A stretch of 64,000 nucleotides of DNA from Corynebacterium matruchotii. Its GTDB lineage: Bacteria; Actinomycetota; Actinomycetes; Mycobacteriales; Mycobacteriaceae. Positions within the stretch are counted from its first letter, which is position 1; each line of letters starts with the position of its first letter. The stretch lies in NCBI RefSeq assembly GCF_011612265.2, contig NZ_CP050134.2, positions 1,550,001 to 1,614,000 on the forward strand, read 5' to 3'. Below, piece by piece: positions 39,278-50,893 of this stretch. A program made the translations under genes and the position numbers. The notes beneath the pieces are model-generated. The model worked only from the letters and a program-made list of their open reading frames with translations. It searched no databases and was not told the DNA's origin.

Positions 39278-40888
39278 CTAGCAGCGTTTTGTGATCGCCG
39301 AATAGTTCGGGTAGGTGTCAAAGTCCACCGACACATTGCTCACGTCCGCTTTCCACCCCACGGCCTCTAGGGGGAAAAACAGGGGGATGGCCGGCAATTC
39401 TTCTAACAGCACCCCGTGTGCTTTCTCGTAATCCTTGACCGCGGCCGCCGGGTTTGTCGCCTTGTCGGCCTGCTTTAATAACTCGTCCACCTGGTCGTTG
39501 GAGTATTCCGTATCGTTCGACGCCCCATCGGTGGCGAAATTGGGCTCCAGGTAGCTGCGCACAGACGGGTAGTCGGCCTTCCACCCGGTGCGATATGCCC
39601 CGTCGAATCGGACGGTGCGGAAGTCATAGCGGAACCGGGCGAAATCCGCCCCTGCCACCGGAAACGATTGAATCCCTAAATTTCTACGCAGTTGATCCGC
39701 CACCGCCGTCGCCCACCGTTGGTTGTCGGAAATGTCGAAGGAAAAATGCACCGGCACCTGGTCGGTAAACACACCATATGTGGCATCGGCCTGCGCCCAC
39801 AGTTCTTTCGCTTTCTTCACGTTCAGGCTCAGCACCTCCCGCTGTTTCGCACTGGTATTCGACCCTGGTACTTTTGGTGGCACGAACCCGGTTGCTGGCG
39901 CATACGAGCCCCCCAACTCGGTTCTCGCAATGCTCTCCCGGTCGATCGCCATGGATAGTGCCCGCCGGCGCAGCACCCCCTCTTCCCCGGTAAAATGGGG
40001 TGTTTGGGCGTGGATACTCAATTCGATCACGGACGCGCTGGGCTGCACGATCGCCCGATCGCCCAGGTCTTTCCGGTAGTTTTGGAAACCCGTGGGGGAA
40101 AACGCATCCACCATGTCGAGATCGCCCGCAAGCAGATCCTCGTAGGGTTTGGTACCCCGGCTGTACATGCTGAGCTGCACCCCATCGTTGACAGCCGCCC
40201 GGGGCCCCTGGTAGTGGGGGTTTTTCACCAGCGTGAGGGAATGCTGCGTCACCCACGATTCCAACACATATGGGCCGGAACTGACCGGCTGCTTCGCATA
40301 GTTTTTCGGCGGTTTCTTCTCCAATGCCACCGCGGGCAGGGGGCTAAACGCCGGGTGGGAAAGCCGCATCACAAAATCCGACAGCGGATTTTCCAACTCT
40401 ATGGTGAACGTGGTGGGGTTTTCCACCTTCAGCCCCCGCAGCGGGGTGACCGCTTCCGCATCGTCGTGGTAGCCCACAATGGGGCTAAGCAAGTAGGAGT
40501 TGGCGTTCTTTTCAGCCACCACTTTATTCCAGGCGTCCACGAAGCTGGTGGCGGTCATGGGGGACCCGTCGGAAAACACCAGGTTGGGCCGCAGTGTGAC
40601 CCGGTACAGGGTGGGTTTTATCTGTTTGATCTCTTGCGCTAAATCGTTCCGAATCTTATTGGAGCTATCCACATACACCAGGCCGGAATAGATCATTTTA
40701 GCGACCCGCAGGTTGGCGCCGCTTTGGCTAGTTCCCGGCAGCAGGGCTTCCCCCGGCTCGTCCCCGTTGGCATGAATAATGCAGCGTTGCGACGAGGCTG
40801 CGGAGGAAGTGCATGCGCTCAAGCCCAATGTGGCAAGGGTGCTGATGGCGATGCCGAGAGCGACAAGTGTGGTGGAGGTTTTCTGCAT
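39278..40888 (-). CDS. Peptide-type ABC transporter substrate-binding lipoprotein
   Basis: The protein has 536 residues. The lipobox is LSAC with C26 as the lipidated residue. The body matches family 5 extracellular binding proteins (DppA/OppA): GANLRVAKMIYSGLVYVD, FSDGSPMTATSFVDAW, QPVSSGPYVLESW and FRYDFRTVRFDGAYRTGW. It would sit outside the membrane and capture peptides or similar ligands. No permease or ATPase genes are next to it, so its transporter is elsewhere. It lies just after the YbbN-like gene on the same strand (7 nt gap), so they may be co-transcribed. Confidence 0.9.
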   Translation of the reverse strand: MQKTSTTLVALGIAISTLATLGLSACTSSAASSQRCIIHANGDEPGEALLPGTSQSGANLRVAKMIYSGLVYVDSSNKIRNDLAQEIKQIKPTLYRVTLRPNLVFSDGSPMTATSFVDAWNKVVAEKNANSYLLSPIVGYHDDAEAVTPLRGLKVENPTTFTIELENPLSDFVMRLSHPAFSPLPAVALEKKPPKNYAKQPVSSGPYVLESWVTQHSLTLVKNPHYQGPRAAVNDGVQLSMYSRGTKPYEDLLAGDLDMVDAFSPTGFQNYRKDLGDRAIVQPSASVIELSIHAQTPHFTGEEGVLRRRALSMAIDRESIARTELGGSYAPATGFVPPKVPGSNTSAKQREVLSLNVKKAKELWAQADATYGVFTDQVPVHFSFDISDNQRWATAVADQLRRNLGIQSFPVAGADFARFRYDFRTVRFDGAYRTGWKADYPSVRSYLEPNFATDGASNDTEYSNDQVDELLKQADKATNPAAAVKDYEKAHGVLLEELPAIPLFFPLEAVGWKADVSNVSVDFDTYPNYSAITKRC

Positions 40889-40895
40889 GGTGGTG

Positions 40896-41843
40896 TTAAA
40901 ACAGGGCGCTGGCTAATTTTCCGCGAGCGGCCAGCACTCGGGGGTCGGTGGGGTCAAAAAGGGCGAAGAGTTCTAAAAGCCGATCCCGAATTTCGGGTTT
41001 CCGATCGGGCGCCGCCGCCATGAGCGCCAGCAGCCGGTCGAAAGCAGACTCGGCGTCACCAGCTGCGGCCTCCGCGTCGGCGGCGGCAAACCCCGCCGCC
41101 ACATCCGTGAGATTGGCGTTAGCCTCCGCGATCGGGTCGGTGTCACCAGCATCAGTAAGCCGGCCGAGCAGGCGGGCATTATCGCGGGCGGCCCGGGCGG
41201 CGGCGTTCTTGGGGTCCTGGGCCAAAATCCCCTCGTACACACTGATGGCGGTGGCATAGTCACCTTCGGCCATGGCCTTCTCGGCGGGAATGAACCGTGG
41301 ATCCTCAGGCTCCGCCGCCTCATTGTCGGCCGCCCCCGCCAACTCCTCGGCGGGAATACCGGTAAGCTGCCCAGCCACAGCATCTTTCACCGCGGCAACC
41401 CACTGGGTGAGGGCTTCTTTCGGTTGGCCGCCAGCGAAGTTAGCGATAGGCTGGCCGGCGGCAATGGCCACCACGGTGGGCAGCCCCTGCACCCCAAACA
41501 TGCGGGCAATATCGGGGGTAGCATCAGCGTCGGCATACCGGAATACAAACGAATAATGACCGGCCTCGGCCAGGTCGGTGAAGTCGGCGCGTAACCGGTT
41601 GGAGTCCTCGCTGCGGGGGGTGCCAATCAACACAATGACCGGCACCTGGGCGGAACGCTTCAGCAGCTCATCCTCCACATTCTCCATGGTTAACGTGAGG
41701 GCAGCGGCCACACCCGTTCGGGTGCCTCCCGGGTTGCCGGCACCCCCCTGGGCGGCCTGGGCGCGGGCCTCCGCTTTGGCCTTCACCTCACCCAAATCGA
41801 TCGCCCCGGCAATGAACCTATGGGGGGTGTTAGGAGTAGTCAT
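40896..41843 (-). CDS. YbbN/CnoX-like thioredoxin-TPR protein
   Basis: The protein has 315 residues. A thioredoxin-like fold spans about 45-155 (VPVIVLIGTPRSEDSNRL, then RMFGVQGLPTVVAIAAGQPI), with no CxxC: TPRSEDS stands where the redox pair would be. A helical TPR-type region follows (AEKAMAEGDYATAISVYEGI, YGD-type repeats). E. coli YbbN is a redox-related co-chaperone that hands clients to DnaK and GroEL. Actinobacterial relatives usually keep this two-part layout. A holdase role is inferred from the fold only. It ends 7 nt before the binding lipoprotein gene. Confidence 0.88.
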   Translation of the reverse strand: MTTPNTPHRFIAGAIDLGEVKAKAEARAQAAQGGAGNPGGTRTGVAAALTLTMENVEDELLKRSAQVPVIVLIGTPRSEDSNRLRADFTDLAEAGHYSFVFRYADADATPDIARMFGVQGLPTVVAIAAGQPIANFAGGQPKEALTQWVAAVKDAVAGQLTGIPAEELAGAADNEAAEPEDPRFIPAEKAMAEGDYATAISVYEGILAQDPKNAAARAARDNARLLGRLTDAGDTDPIAEANANLTDVAAGFAAADAEAAAGDAESAFDRLLALMAAAPDRKPEIRDRLLELFALFDPTDPRVLAARGKLASALF

Positions 41844-41979
41844 GCTTCGTCAACCTCGTTTCTGCAATTCGCATCATGGACACCACACCACACTAAAGGG
41901 GCAGTTTACCGCTAAACCCCGGCGCATGCGTGGTTATTTTCGGCCACCCCCACCGCCTCGGCGTCGACAAGCTTGCATG

Positions 41980-42291
41980 CTAGCTGTCAGACTCAGCCAA
42001 GTGCCGCTCCACAGATTCTACCTTTGCGCGGAGCTGTCCGGTATACCCGGGGCGAATATCGGCCTTAAGCACCAACCCCACCCGCGGCGACACGGCAAGC
42101 ACCGCCTCGGTGGCGCACTTCACCACGGACATGACCTCGTCCCACTCGCCCTCGATGAGGGTAAACATGGCATTGGTTTCGTTCGGCAGGCCGGATTCCC
42201 GCACAATTTTAATGGCGGCCGCAACAGCCTCACTCATCTCAGCCTGGGCGTTAGGAACTTCGGTGGGGGCAACGGAAAACGCAACAATCAT
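41980..42291 (-). CDS. MTH1187-family thiamine-binding protein
   Basis: The protein has 103 residues and begins MIVAFSVAPTEVP. A single ferredoxin-like fold is expected: IKIVRESGLPNETNAMFTLI and EGEWDEVMSVVKCATEAV match the family formerly called DUF77 or UPF0045. Members form tetramers and some bind thiamine or its precursors. It stands alone and diverges from the methylmalonyl-CoA epimerase gene, with 69 nt between starts. The family call is firm; the ligand is inferred. Confidence 0.88.
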   Translation of the reverse strand: MIVAFSVAPTEVPNAQAEMSEAVAAAIKIVRESGLPNETNAMFTLIEGEWDEVMSVVKCATEAVLAVSPRVGLVLKADIRPGYTGQLRAKVESVERHLAESDS

Positions 42292-42360
42292 AGTTCCCTA
42301 TCCTAACCACGTCAGAAAAGCTCACACATTCGCCCCCATTTGGTGCCGACTGAGGTTACG

Positions 42361-42825
42361 ATGATAGATATGAGTAATGATATTTCCGCCATTGACATCC
42401 CCCACGAGCTAGTTATTTGCCTGGACCATGTGGGTATCGCAGTCCCGGATCTGGATGCCGCAGTCGAGTTTTACCGCAGCGCTTTCGGGTGGGTGAACCA
42501 TCATCAGGAAACCAACGAAGAGCAGGGTGTGACCGAGGCCATGATCGGCCCGAAGCACCTGAAGGAAACCGACGGCATGATCCAACTGTTGGCCCCGCTC
42601 AACGAGAACTCCACCATCGCTAAATTCATTGATAAAAAAGGCCCCGGCCTGCAACAAATGTGCCTGCGCACCTCCGACATTGAGGCACTCAGCAAGCACC
42701 TGACCGAGCAGGGTGTCCGACTGCTCTACCCCGCCCCGAAGGTGGGCACCGGTGGGGCAAAAATTAACTTTGTACACCCGAAAGACGCCGGCGGGGTGCT
42801 CCTGGAACTGACCCAGCCCGCCTAA
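42361..42825 (+). CDS. mce: Methylmalonyl-CoA epimerase
   Basis: The protein has 154 residues from the ATG at 42361, with GAGG 6 nt upstream; ATG at 42370 is an alternative. It is a VOC-fold metalloenzyme with LDHVGIAVPDLDAAVEFY (metal-binding His), the segment VTEAMIGPKHLKETDGMIQLL, and the C-terminal KINFVHPKDAGGVLLELTQ holding the second His and Glu. It interconverts (R)- and (S)-methylmalonyl-CoA in propionate metabolism. The mutase genes are not in the window. Its 3' end lies 6 nt from the convergent zinc-ribbon-like gene. Confidence 0.92.
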   Translation: MIDMSNDISAIDIPHELVICLDHVGIAVPDLDAAVEFYRSAFGWVNHHQETNEEQGVTEAMIGPKHLKETDGMIQLLAPLNENSTIAKFIDKKGPGLQQMCLRTSDIEALSKHLTEQGVRLLYPAPKVGTGGAKINFVHPKDAGGVLLELTQPA

Positions 42826-42831
42826 CGACGC

Positions 42832-43116
42832 TTAACGACGCTCCCAGCAGGCCTTATGCCAGTGGCGGCGGTCCTCAGCACCGCGGCCGGCATCCTTAGG
42901 CCATGCAACAATATGTGCCACGCCCGGGGGAATGTTCTGATTACACCCCGGGCATACGTATGTCTTCACCGCGGCATGCGACCCCATGGTTCGCACTAAA
43001 TAAATTTCCCCCCGAGTCCAGGCCGGACCTTCCATCTCAAGCATGCCCATGAGCCCCGACCCGTCCGGTGGGAGCCGCCGCAGCGTGTCATCTAACCGCC
43101 GATTCTTCCTACCCAT
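42832..43116 (-). CDS. Small conserved actinobacterial protein with zinc-ribbon-like cysteines
   Basis: The protein has 94 residues. A basic N-terminus (MGRKNRRLDDTLRRLPPDG) is followed by a C-terminal cluster, CPGC, then H and HWHKACW, that could bind zinc. Proteins like this are conserved beside nucS in Actinobacteria and are often labelled ATP/GTP-binding, but no nucleotide-binding motif is visible here. The gene starts 5 nt after the nucS stop, so it is probably co-transcribed with it. No function is known. Confidence 0.85.
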   Translation of the reverse strand: MGRKNRRLDDTLRRLPPDGSGLMGMLEMEGPAWTRGEIYLVRTMGSHAAVKTYVCPGCNQNIPPGVAHIVAWPKDAGRGAEDRRHWHKACWERR

Positions 43117-43121
43117 GAGCC

Positions 43122-43802
43122 TTAAAACAACCGCAATTCGTCCGATTCGATCCCGCGCAGCGCATCATAGTCAAGCACCACGCACCGTATACCCCGATCC
43201 TCAGCAAGGGTGCGGGCCTGCGGTTTGATTTCCTGGGCGGCAAAAACACCGGCCACCGGGGCCAGGATCGAATCCCGATTCAACAACTCCAGATAGCGGG
43301 TGAGCTGCTCCACCCCGTCTATACCACCCCGGCGTTTCACCTCTACCGCCACGCTGCCGCCACACTCGTCCTTGCATAAAATATCAACCGGTCCAATGGC
43401 AGTAGGATACTCCCTACGCACCAAGGTGTAACCCTCGCCCAAGGTGTCAATGTGCTCGGCCAATAGCTCCTGCAGGTGGGCCTCCACGCCGTCTTTCACC
43501 AGCCCTGGATCGTCCCCCAGCCGGTACGACAGGTCGGAATGCACCACCTCAAGGGTGATACGCAACTGCTCGCCCTTTTTATTTTCCACCACCCAATAGG
43601 CGGCATCGTCAGAATCCTCATCAATGGTTTCCGTTAGCGTGCACGGTGGGGTCATCCAATTCAATGGTTTATATGCGCGGTCATCGGCGTGAACGGACAC
43701 CGAACCATCGGCTTTGACCAACAAAAGTCGGTCCGCCGAAGGCAGGTGGGCTTCCAGGCGGCCGACATAATCAACAGAGCAACGAGCAATAACTAGGCGC
43801 AT
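43122..43802 (-). CDS. nucS: Mismatch-specific endonuclease NucS/EndoMS
   Basis: The protein has 226 residues. NucS is the non-canonical mismatch-repair nuclease of Actinobacteria, which lack MutS/MutL; it cuts both strands at mismatches and works with the beta clamp. The RecB-like catalytic residues are D140 (IGPVDIL), E154 and K156 (VAVEVKRRG). The N-terminal DNA-binding/dimer domain has MTPPC and W70 in the usual spacing. The C-terminal ELRLF resembles a beta-clamp binding tail. It is followed by a small zinc-ribbon-like gene and lies near the atp operon, as in Mycobacterium. Confidence 0.95.
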   Translation of the reverse strand: MRLVIARCSVDYVGRLEAHLPSADRLLLVKADGSVSVHADDRAYKPLNWMTPPCTLTETIDEDSDDAAYWVVENKKGEQLRITLEVVHSDLSYRLGDDPGLVKDGVEAHLQELLAEHIDTLGEGYTLVRREYPTAIGPVDILCKDECGGSVAVEVKRRGGIDGVEQLTRYLELLNRDSILAPVAGVFAAQEIKPQARTLAEDRGIRCVVLDYDALRGIESDELRLF

Positions 43803-43875
43803 GATGACTTAGACTAGTCGAAACTTAAGGGTAGGGGGCAAGGCTCGCATGGTAATTTTTATTACTCTCCGCCAT

Positions 43876-44334
43876 CTAGATGTGCCGCATACGCCGCCGC
43901 GCCTCGCTGGGGCTCATCTTATCTAGGCGGGCATTGGGAGCGGATTCGATCCAGGACACAAAGGCCATGGTGGCGTGCTTGGACATTTGTGCCTCATAAT
44001 CCTTGCCTTCATGCCGGAATTTCACGATGGGTGTGCCATCAAACAGGAAAGACGCCTCTTCCTCCGTGTAATCCCGCTGACCGTCTAAGGTGAGGTGGGA
44101 TCGGTGGAAAATGACGTCTGGGAAGGGGCTGAGTGACCGGAATTGGTAGAATTTCAGCTCATTATTGGATTCGTATCGGAGGATGCCATTGCGCCAGCCA
44201 TGGTTTCCCACCGCTGGTAATCGTCGTAAAGTCACATTATTGCCATTGGAGCGGAGGGTGAAAAATCGGTACGCCCCGAGGAGCACTAGGACCAAACAAA
44301 ACGCCACTATAATAGCCATGAATGTGTAATACAT
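43876..44334 (-). CDS. DUF2550 membrane protein
   Basis: The protein has 152 residues. It has one N-terminal membrane helix (about 5-25, MAIIVAFCLVLVLLGAYRFF) and a cytoplasmic domain beginning LRSNGNNVTLRRLP and GNHGWRNGILRYES. These features match the DUF2550 family encoded next to atpC in Actinobacteria. The function is unknown; its position beside the ATP synthase suggests a link to energy or envelope physiology, but this is only synteny. Confidence 0.85.
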   Translation of the reverse strand: MYYTFMAIIVAFCLVLVLLGAYRFFTLRSNGNNVTLRRLPAVGNHGWRNGILRYESNNELKFYQFRSLSPFPDVIFHRSHLTLDGQRDYTEEEASFLFDGTPIVKFRHEGKDYEAQMSKHATMAFVSWIESAPNARLDKMSPSEARRRMRHI

Positions 44335-44594
44335 CTTCGTACCTCATAACTCCCTTATAAGTTTCAGTCTTGCTGTAGGCTCTCACCATTGTTCTTATCT
44401 AAAACACAGAAAATGGGGTTAGTTCGGTATTCTACCCCCTAGGGGGAATTTCAGAAAATTTATCACCCTGTTACCATTTCGAGACCAACTAAAAGATTGC
44501 CCCCACGACGCAAAAGACGCCACCGGCCCCACCAGCAGCGAAGAATCACTCTCCCACTTCTGGAGGGGCCAATGGCGTAATATTTATGCGGTTA

Positions 44595-44966
44595 TCAGGA
44601 TTGCGAACTACGACGTATCGCCATGAGTTCTGCGGCACCCCGAGCATGCAGGCTTTCGTCATCGGTGTCCAGCATCGCCTGGGCGGCATCGGCATCCACC
44701 TCATCCGCCCACACCGCGTATTCGGCCAACACCGTGACCTTGTCCTTAGCAACGGACAAAAACCCGCCCTGAACCGCGGCCACCAGGGCATTGCCCTCGA
44801 TGGGTCGGATAATCACGGCGCCGCTGTCACCGAGTTCGGCAAGCATGGGTTCATGGCCCGGGAGCACGCCGATCTCGCCTTCCGTGGTTTGTGCCACCAC
44901 AATGCTGGCCTCACCACGCCACATCATGCGTTCCACCGACACCAATTCCACAGTAACGCTAGCCAT
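44595..44966 (-). CDS. atpC: ATP synthase F1 epsilon subunit
   Basis: The protein has 123 residues. The N-terminal beta-barrel is typical ([37 protein letters not shown]). The C-terminal helical hairpin is shortened, as in many actinobacteria ([21 protein letters not shown]). It caps the central stalk and can inhibit ATP hydrolysis. It is the last gene of the atp operon, 9 nt after atpD. Confidence 0.95.
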   Translation of the reverse strand: MASVTVELVSVERMMWRGEASIVVAQTTEGEIGVLPGHEPMLAELGDSGAVIIRPIEGNALVAAVQGGFLSVAKDKVTVLAEYAVWADEVDADAAQAMLDTDDESLHARGAAELMAIRRSSQS

Positions 44967-44975
44967 GGCACTCCC

Positions 44976-46424
<1,449 letters not shown>

Positions 46425-47408
46425 CTAGTCACTTTCTCCGCTTTCGGCGAGCGCGCCAGCGCCACCGACAATCTCGGTAATTTCCTGAGTAATCTGGGCC
46501 TGACGTGCCTGGTTGGCAATCCGGGAGAGGTCTTTCACCAATTCCGTGGCGTTATCGGTTGCCGACTTCATGGCGTTACGCCGGGAAGCCGACTCCGAGG
46601 CCGCCGCCTCCAAAAACATGGCAAACAGGCTGCGCGACACGTATTTGGGCAATAATGACGCAATCAGGGTATCGGCATCCGGTTCAAATTCGTAATCGGG
46701 TTCCGCATCGCTGCTGCTGGAGGCATCAAGGTAGTCCTCACCTTTCGGCAACTCTTCGGATTCGATCACGGGTTCGATTGGTAGCAATTGGTGTACTCGG
46801 GGGGTTTGGGTCAGCATGGATTCGAATTCGGTGTACACAACATGCACAGAATCGAAGCCTTGTACTGCTTTCCCCTCCGGGCCGGTCAGCCCAGGCCGAT
46901 ATTTGGCGGTGCCTTCACTGCTGGCGAGGAAACCATCAATGAGGTGCCGGCGCACATTATGGGTATCTTTCCACGAGGGGTCTTGAGAGAACCCGGACCA
47001 TGAACCAACAAAGGGTTCGCTGCGGAAATTATAGTATCCCACACCCTTATTGCCGGAAACGTAGCGAACTACCTCATATCCGTGGTCTTCGAGGTTTTTC
47101 TCCAGCTCGGCTGCCTTTTTGAAAATGTTGTAGTTATAGCCACCGCACATGCCTCGGTCGCTGGAAATCACCAGCACCGCGGCCCGTTTTGCGTTTTCCC
47201 GTTCCCGCAGCATGGGGTGATCGAGAGAACTTGCCGACGCCAGTCGTTCCATCACATTGTGGATCTCGGTGGCGTACGGTTCGGCTGCTTCCACCTTGGC
47301 TTGTGCCTTAGTGATACGTGAGGTGGCAATGAGCTCTTGGGCCTTGGTGATCTTTTTGGTGGAATTCACCGATCGGATCCGGCTGCGTAGCTCGCGCAAA
47401 CTAGCCAT
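46425..47408 (-). CDS. atpG: ATP synthase F1 gamma subunit
   Basis: The protein has 327 residues, longer than the E. coli 287, as usual for Corynebacterium. The coiled-coil ends are SLRELRSRIRSVNSTKKITKA at the N-terminus and MKSATDNATELVKDLSRIAN at the C-terminus. An acidic insert lies near PKGEDYLDASSSSDAEPDYEF. It is the rotor shaft linking F1 to the c ring. The gene lies between atpA and atpD. Confidence 0.97.
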   Translation of the reverse strand: MASLRELRSRIRSVNSTKKITKAQELIATSRITKAQAKVEAAEPYATEIHNVMERLASASSLDHPMLRERENAKRAAVLVISSDRGMCGGYNYNIFKKAAELEKNLEDHGYEVVRYVSGNKGVGYYNFRSEPFVGSWSGFSQDPSWKDTHNVRRHLIDGFLASSEGTAKYRPGLTGPEGKAVQGFDSVHVVYTEFESMLTQTPRVHQLLPIEPVIESEELPKGEDYLDASSSSDAEPDYEFEPDADTLIASLLPKYVSRSLFAMFLEAAASESASRRNAMKSATDNATELVKDLSRIANQARQAQITQEITEIVGGAGALAESGESD

Positions 47409-47464
47409 GGGTCACCCGCATCCTTCCGTGGTGTTGCTGGGTAAGAAGCATCGACATCATGTTC

Positions 47465-49093
47465 TTACTTCTTCACCTTGAGAGTTTGCTTCTTAATCTC
47501 ATCCTCGGACAAGGCATCCACGTCAAGGTCGTGGACAACCGGGGTGCCGTCAGTGGTTTGGAAGCTGTGCTTAAACTCCTCGGTCTTTTCCACCAGAGTG
47601 TTCTGCGATTCTTCGGATAGCGGCTGACCGCCCTTGATTTGTTCGAACACTTCCGGGGCCTCAGCCTGCAAGTAATCCTGCAATTCAAATTCGAAGCGGC
47701 GGATGTCTACCACGGGCACGTTATCGAAGTGACCTTCGCTGGCCAACCAAATGGAGATGATTTGGTGCTCCACGGTTTGCGGGGAGTTTTCGGCCTGCTT
47801 GAGCAGTTCCACCAGGCGGGCACCGCGGTCCAGCTGGGCTTTCGACGCGGGGTCCAGGTCAGAGGCGAAGGTGGCGAAGGCTTCCAGGTCACGGTAGGCG
47901 GCCAGGTCCAGACGGAGCGAGCCGGACACCTTCTTCATGCCCTTGGTTTGGGCAGCACCGCCCACACGGGAAACGGACACACCAACGTTAATGGCGGGAC
48001 GCACACCCTGGTTGAACAGGTCGGATTCCAGGAACACCTGACCGTCGGTGATAGAGATCACGTTGGTCGGGATGAAGGCGGACACGTCGTTGGCCTTGGT
48101 TTCAATGATGGGCAAAGCGGTCATGGAACCACCACCCATATCGTCGGAAAGCTTGGCGGCACGTTCCAGCAGGCGGGAGTGCAGGTAGAACACGTCACCG
48201 GGGTATGCTTCCCGGCCCGGCGGGCGACGCAGCAGCAGGGAGATAGCACGGTAGGCTTCGGCCTGCTTGGTCAGATCATCATAGATGACCAGCACGTGAT
48301 ATCCCTGGTACATCCAGTGTTGGCCGAGTGCCGCACCGGCGAAGGGGGCCAGCCATTTAAAGCCGGCGGAGTCGGATGCGGGGGCCGCCACGATGGTAGT
48401 GTATTCCAGGGCGCCATGATCTTCTAGGGTTTTCCGCACTGCGGCGACGGTGGAACCCTTTTGGCCGATGGCAACATAGATGCAGCGAACCTGCTTGGTT
48501 TTATCACCGCTTTCCCAGTTGGCCTTTTGGTTCAAAATGGTGTCGATACACACGGCGGTTTTGCCGGTCTTACGGTCACCAATGATAAGTTGGCGCTGAC
48601 CCCGGCCAATGGGGGTCATAGCGTCGATGGCTTTAATGCCGGTTTGCATCGGCTCGCCCACGGGCTTACGCTGCAACACCGATGGTGCTTGGAGTTCCAG
48701 CACCCGGTCTTCTTCAGCCTCAATGGCACCCAAACCATCAATGGGCTGCCCCAGTGGGTTAATGACGCGGCCGAGGAATTTATCGCCGACCGGGATGGAG
48801 AGGACTTCCCCGGTTCGTTTGACCTCGTCGCCTTCTTTGAGGGTTTCGTAGTTACCTAAAATCACAACGCCGACGCGATCCGTGTCCAAGTTTTGCGCGA
48901 CGCCAATAACCCCACCGGGGAACTCAAGTAGCTCATTTGCCATGACTGATGGGAGCCCAGACACCTGGGCGATGCCATCAGCCGTGGAAAGGACCACGCC
49001 GACCTCCTCACGGGAGGCCTCCGCGGAGTAGCTTGAAGTGTAGTTCGCAATCGCGCTACGGATCTCATCGGAGGAGATCGTAAGCTCCGCCAT
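47465..49093 (-). CDS. atpA: ATP synthase F1 alpha subunit
   Basis: The protein has 542 residues from the ATG at 49093 ([15 protein letters not shown]), with AGGAAG upstream; the open frame also extends to 49126. The P-loop is GDRKTGKT, and [20 protein letters not shown] and [20 protein letters not shown] are characteristic. It holds the non-catalytic nucleotide sites. The gene lies between atpH and atpG. Confidence 0.98.
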   Translation of the reverse strand: MAELTISSDEIRSAIANYTSSYSAEASREEVGVVLSTADGIAQVSGLPSVMANELLEFPGGVIGVAQNLDTDRVGVVILGNYETLKEGDEVKRTGEVLSIPVGDKFLGRVINPLGQPIDGLGAIEAEEDRVLELQAPSVLQRKPVGEPMQTGIKAIDAMTPIGRGQRQLIIGDRKTGKTAVCIDTILNQKANWESGDKTKQVRCIYVAIGQKGSTVAAVRKTLEDHGALEYTTIVAAPASDSAGFKWLAPFAGAALGQHWMYQGYHVLVIYDDLTKQAEAYRAISLLLRRPPGREAYPGDVFYLHSRLLERAAKLSDDMGGGSMTALPIIETKANDVSAFIPTNVISITDGQVFLESDLFNQGVRPAINVGVSVSRVGGAAQTKGMKKVSGSLRLDLAAYRDLEAFATFASDLDPASKAQLDRGARLVELLKQAENSPQTVEHQIISIWLASEGHFDNVPVVDIRRFEFELQDYLQAEAPEVFEQIKGGQPLSEESQNTLVEKTEEFKHSFQTTDGTPVVHDLDVDALSEDEIKKQTLKVKK

Positions 49094-49155
49094 GTTCTTC
49101 CTGCTCTCGGTTGTTTCTTCCAGCAATTTCTTCTAGTTAATGTATGGTTCGTGTA

Positions 49156-49974
49156 TTACACGAGTTGGGCGCGCAGTCGGGCGATTTTACCCGAAGTGCT
49201 GCCATCAATGACTTCATAACCGACTCGAATAATTGCACCACCAATGAGGCTGGGATCAACCTCGGTGTGCAAACTCATCGGATACGCGTAAATGCCTTCC
49301 AGCTTGGTGGCCAGTGTCTGGTGTTGTGCTTTTGTTAAAGCATTTGCCGAGGTTACAACTGCTACCTTGTGGCCGCGAAGTGCGGCGGCATACTCCGATA
49401 GGGCATTCACATCGTCGATGGCATTACGTTCAGGGCGGCCAATGACTTGCAGTGCTAAGGCTTCCGTTACCGCGGTCACCTTGCCGTACAGCACTTTTGC
49501 CAGCAGATCTCGCTTTGCGACGGGATCCGCACTCTGGTCGTCAAGCAGTAGGCTCAATTCTGGTTGTTTGAGTAGCAACCGGGACAGGCGAAAGAGTTCT
49601 TCTTCTACCTGCTCTAATTGGCCTTGGTGCTCGGCGGCCCGCAATAGTGCTCGTCGTCCCAGCGTCACCAGTCCGGTGCGCATTTCCTTCGGAGTCGACC
49701 ACACCTGGCGAGCTGCCATAATGAGCAGCTCTAAGGTGTACTGGGACACTTTTCCGGCAAACACAGCAGAGACAACTTCTGCGCGCTGTTCTTCAGCCAG
49801 AGAGGCTTCGGCAATGGTGATGCGTAATGCCCGATCCCCATCGAGAAGCTCAACGACGTCAAACAGCTCAGCGCCAGTCTGTGCGGCTACGGCAACTGGC
49901 TTTTCCTTATTTTTCGACGTGGTGTCGAAATACTCGGAAACAGTTTCCAGCGCTTCGCGGCTTGCTGCGTGCAT
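49156..49974 (-). CDS. atpH: ATP synthase F1 delta subunit
   Basis: The protein has 272 residues. It is longer than the ~177-residue E. coli subunit, as in other corynebacteria. The conserved C-terminal block is GGAIIRVGYEVIDGSTSGKIARL, and LELLIMAARQVWSTPKEMR lies in the extra N-terminal part. It joins F1 to the peripheral stalk. It starts 6 nt after the atpF stop, consistent with coupling. Confidence 0.95.
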   Translation of the reverse strand: MHAASREALETVSEYFDTTSKNKEKPVAVAAQTGAELFDVVELLDGDRALRITIAEASLAEEQRAEVVSAVFAGKVSQYTLELLIMAARQVWSTPKEMRTGLVTLGRRALLRAAEHQGQLEQVEEELFRLSRLLLKQPELSLLLDDQSADPVAKRDLLAKVLYGKVTAVTEALALQVIGRPERNAIDDVNALSEYAAALRGHKVAVVTSANALTKAQHQTLATKLEGIYAYPMSLHTEVDPSLIGGAIIRVGYEVIDGSTSGKIARLRAQLV

Positions 49975-49980
49975 GTATGC

Positions 49981-50544
49981 CTACTTTCCTGCTGACTTAG
50001 CAGAGATGGAATCAAGGTCGTCGAGGAACCGATCAATACTGCCGGAGCGTTTCACGTTCTCTGACAATTGTTCCCCAACCAGAGCCTCAGCAAGACTGAT
50101 GGCGTTCTGCCCCATCTCACGACGCAACTCCGCCACAACCAGCTCGCGCTGGGCAGCCAGGTGCTTTTCGCCATTTTCGATAATGCGTGCACTCTCTTCA
50201 GTTGCTTTTGCCTTCATCTCGGCTTCAATCTGCTTGCCCTTTTCTTGGGCGGCTTCGCGGATTTCGGCGGCTTCGATGCGGGCGTCGGCAAGCTTTTTGT
50301 TGTACTTTTCGAGCACAGCCTTGGCTTCATTTTGAGCTTTTTCGGCGTTTTCAATGCCACTCTTAATGAGCTCTTCTCGCTCGGCAAGTGTTTTCAAGAA
50401 ACTTGGGAGCACCAGTTTCCAGAACAAAAGTCCAACAACTAAGAGTACGACGATGGACCAACCAATATCGTAGGTCGTCGGCAATAGCGGGTTAATCGCA
50501 CCACTGCTACTGCCTTCGGCCAGATAACTGATCATATTCGTCAT
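49981..50544 (-). CDS. atpF: ATP synthase Fo b subunit
   Basis: The protein has 187 residues. An N-terminal membrane helix at about 25-48 ([20 protein letters not shown]) is followed by a long charged coiled coil rich in Glu, Lys and Ala ([20 protein letters not shown] and onward). It forms the peripheral stalk. Confidence 0.96.
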   Translation of the reverse strand: MTNMISYLAEGSSSGAINPLLPTTYDIGWSIVVLLVVGLLFWKLVLPSFLKTLAEREELIKSGIENAEKAQNEAKAVLEKYNKKLADARIEAAEIREAAQEKGKQIEAEMKAKATEESARIIENGEKHLAAQRELVVAELRREMGQNAISLAEALVGEQLSENVKRSGSIDRFLDDLDSISAKSAGK

Positions 50545-50581
50545 GAATCTCGTACTTTCGTGTAGTGGCAGTAAAGGTGGT

Positions 50582-50893
<312 letters not shown>
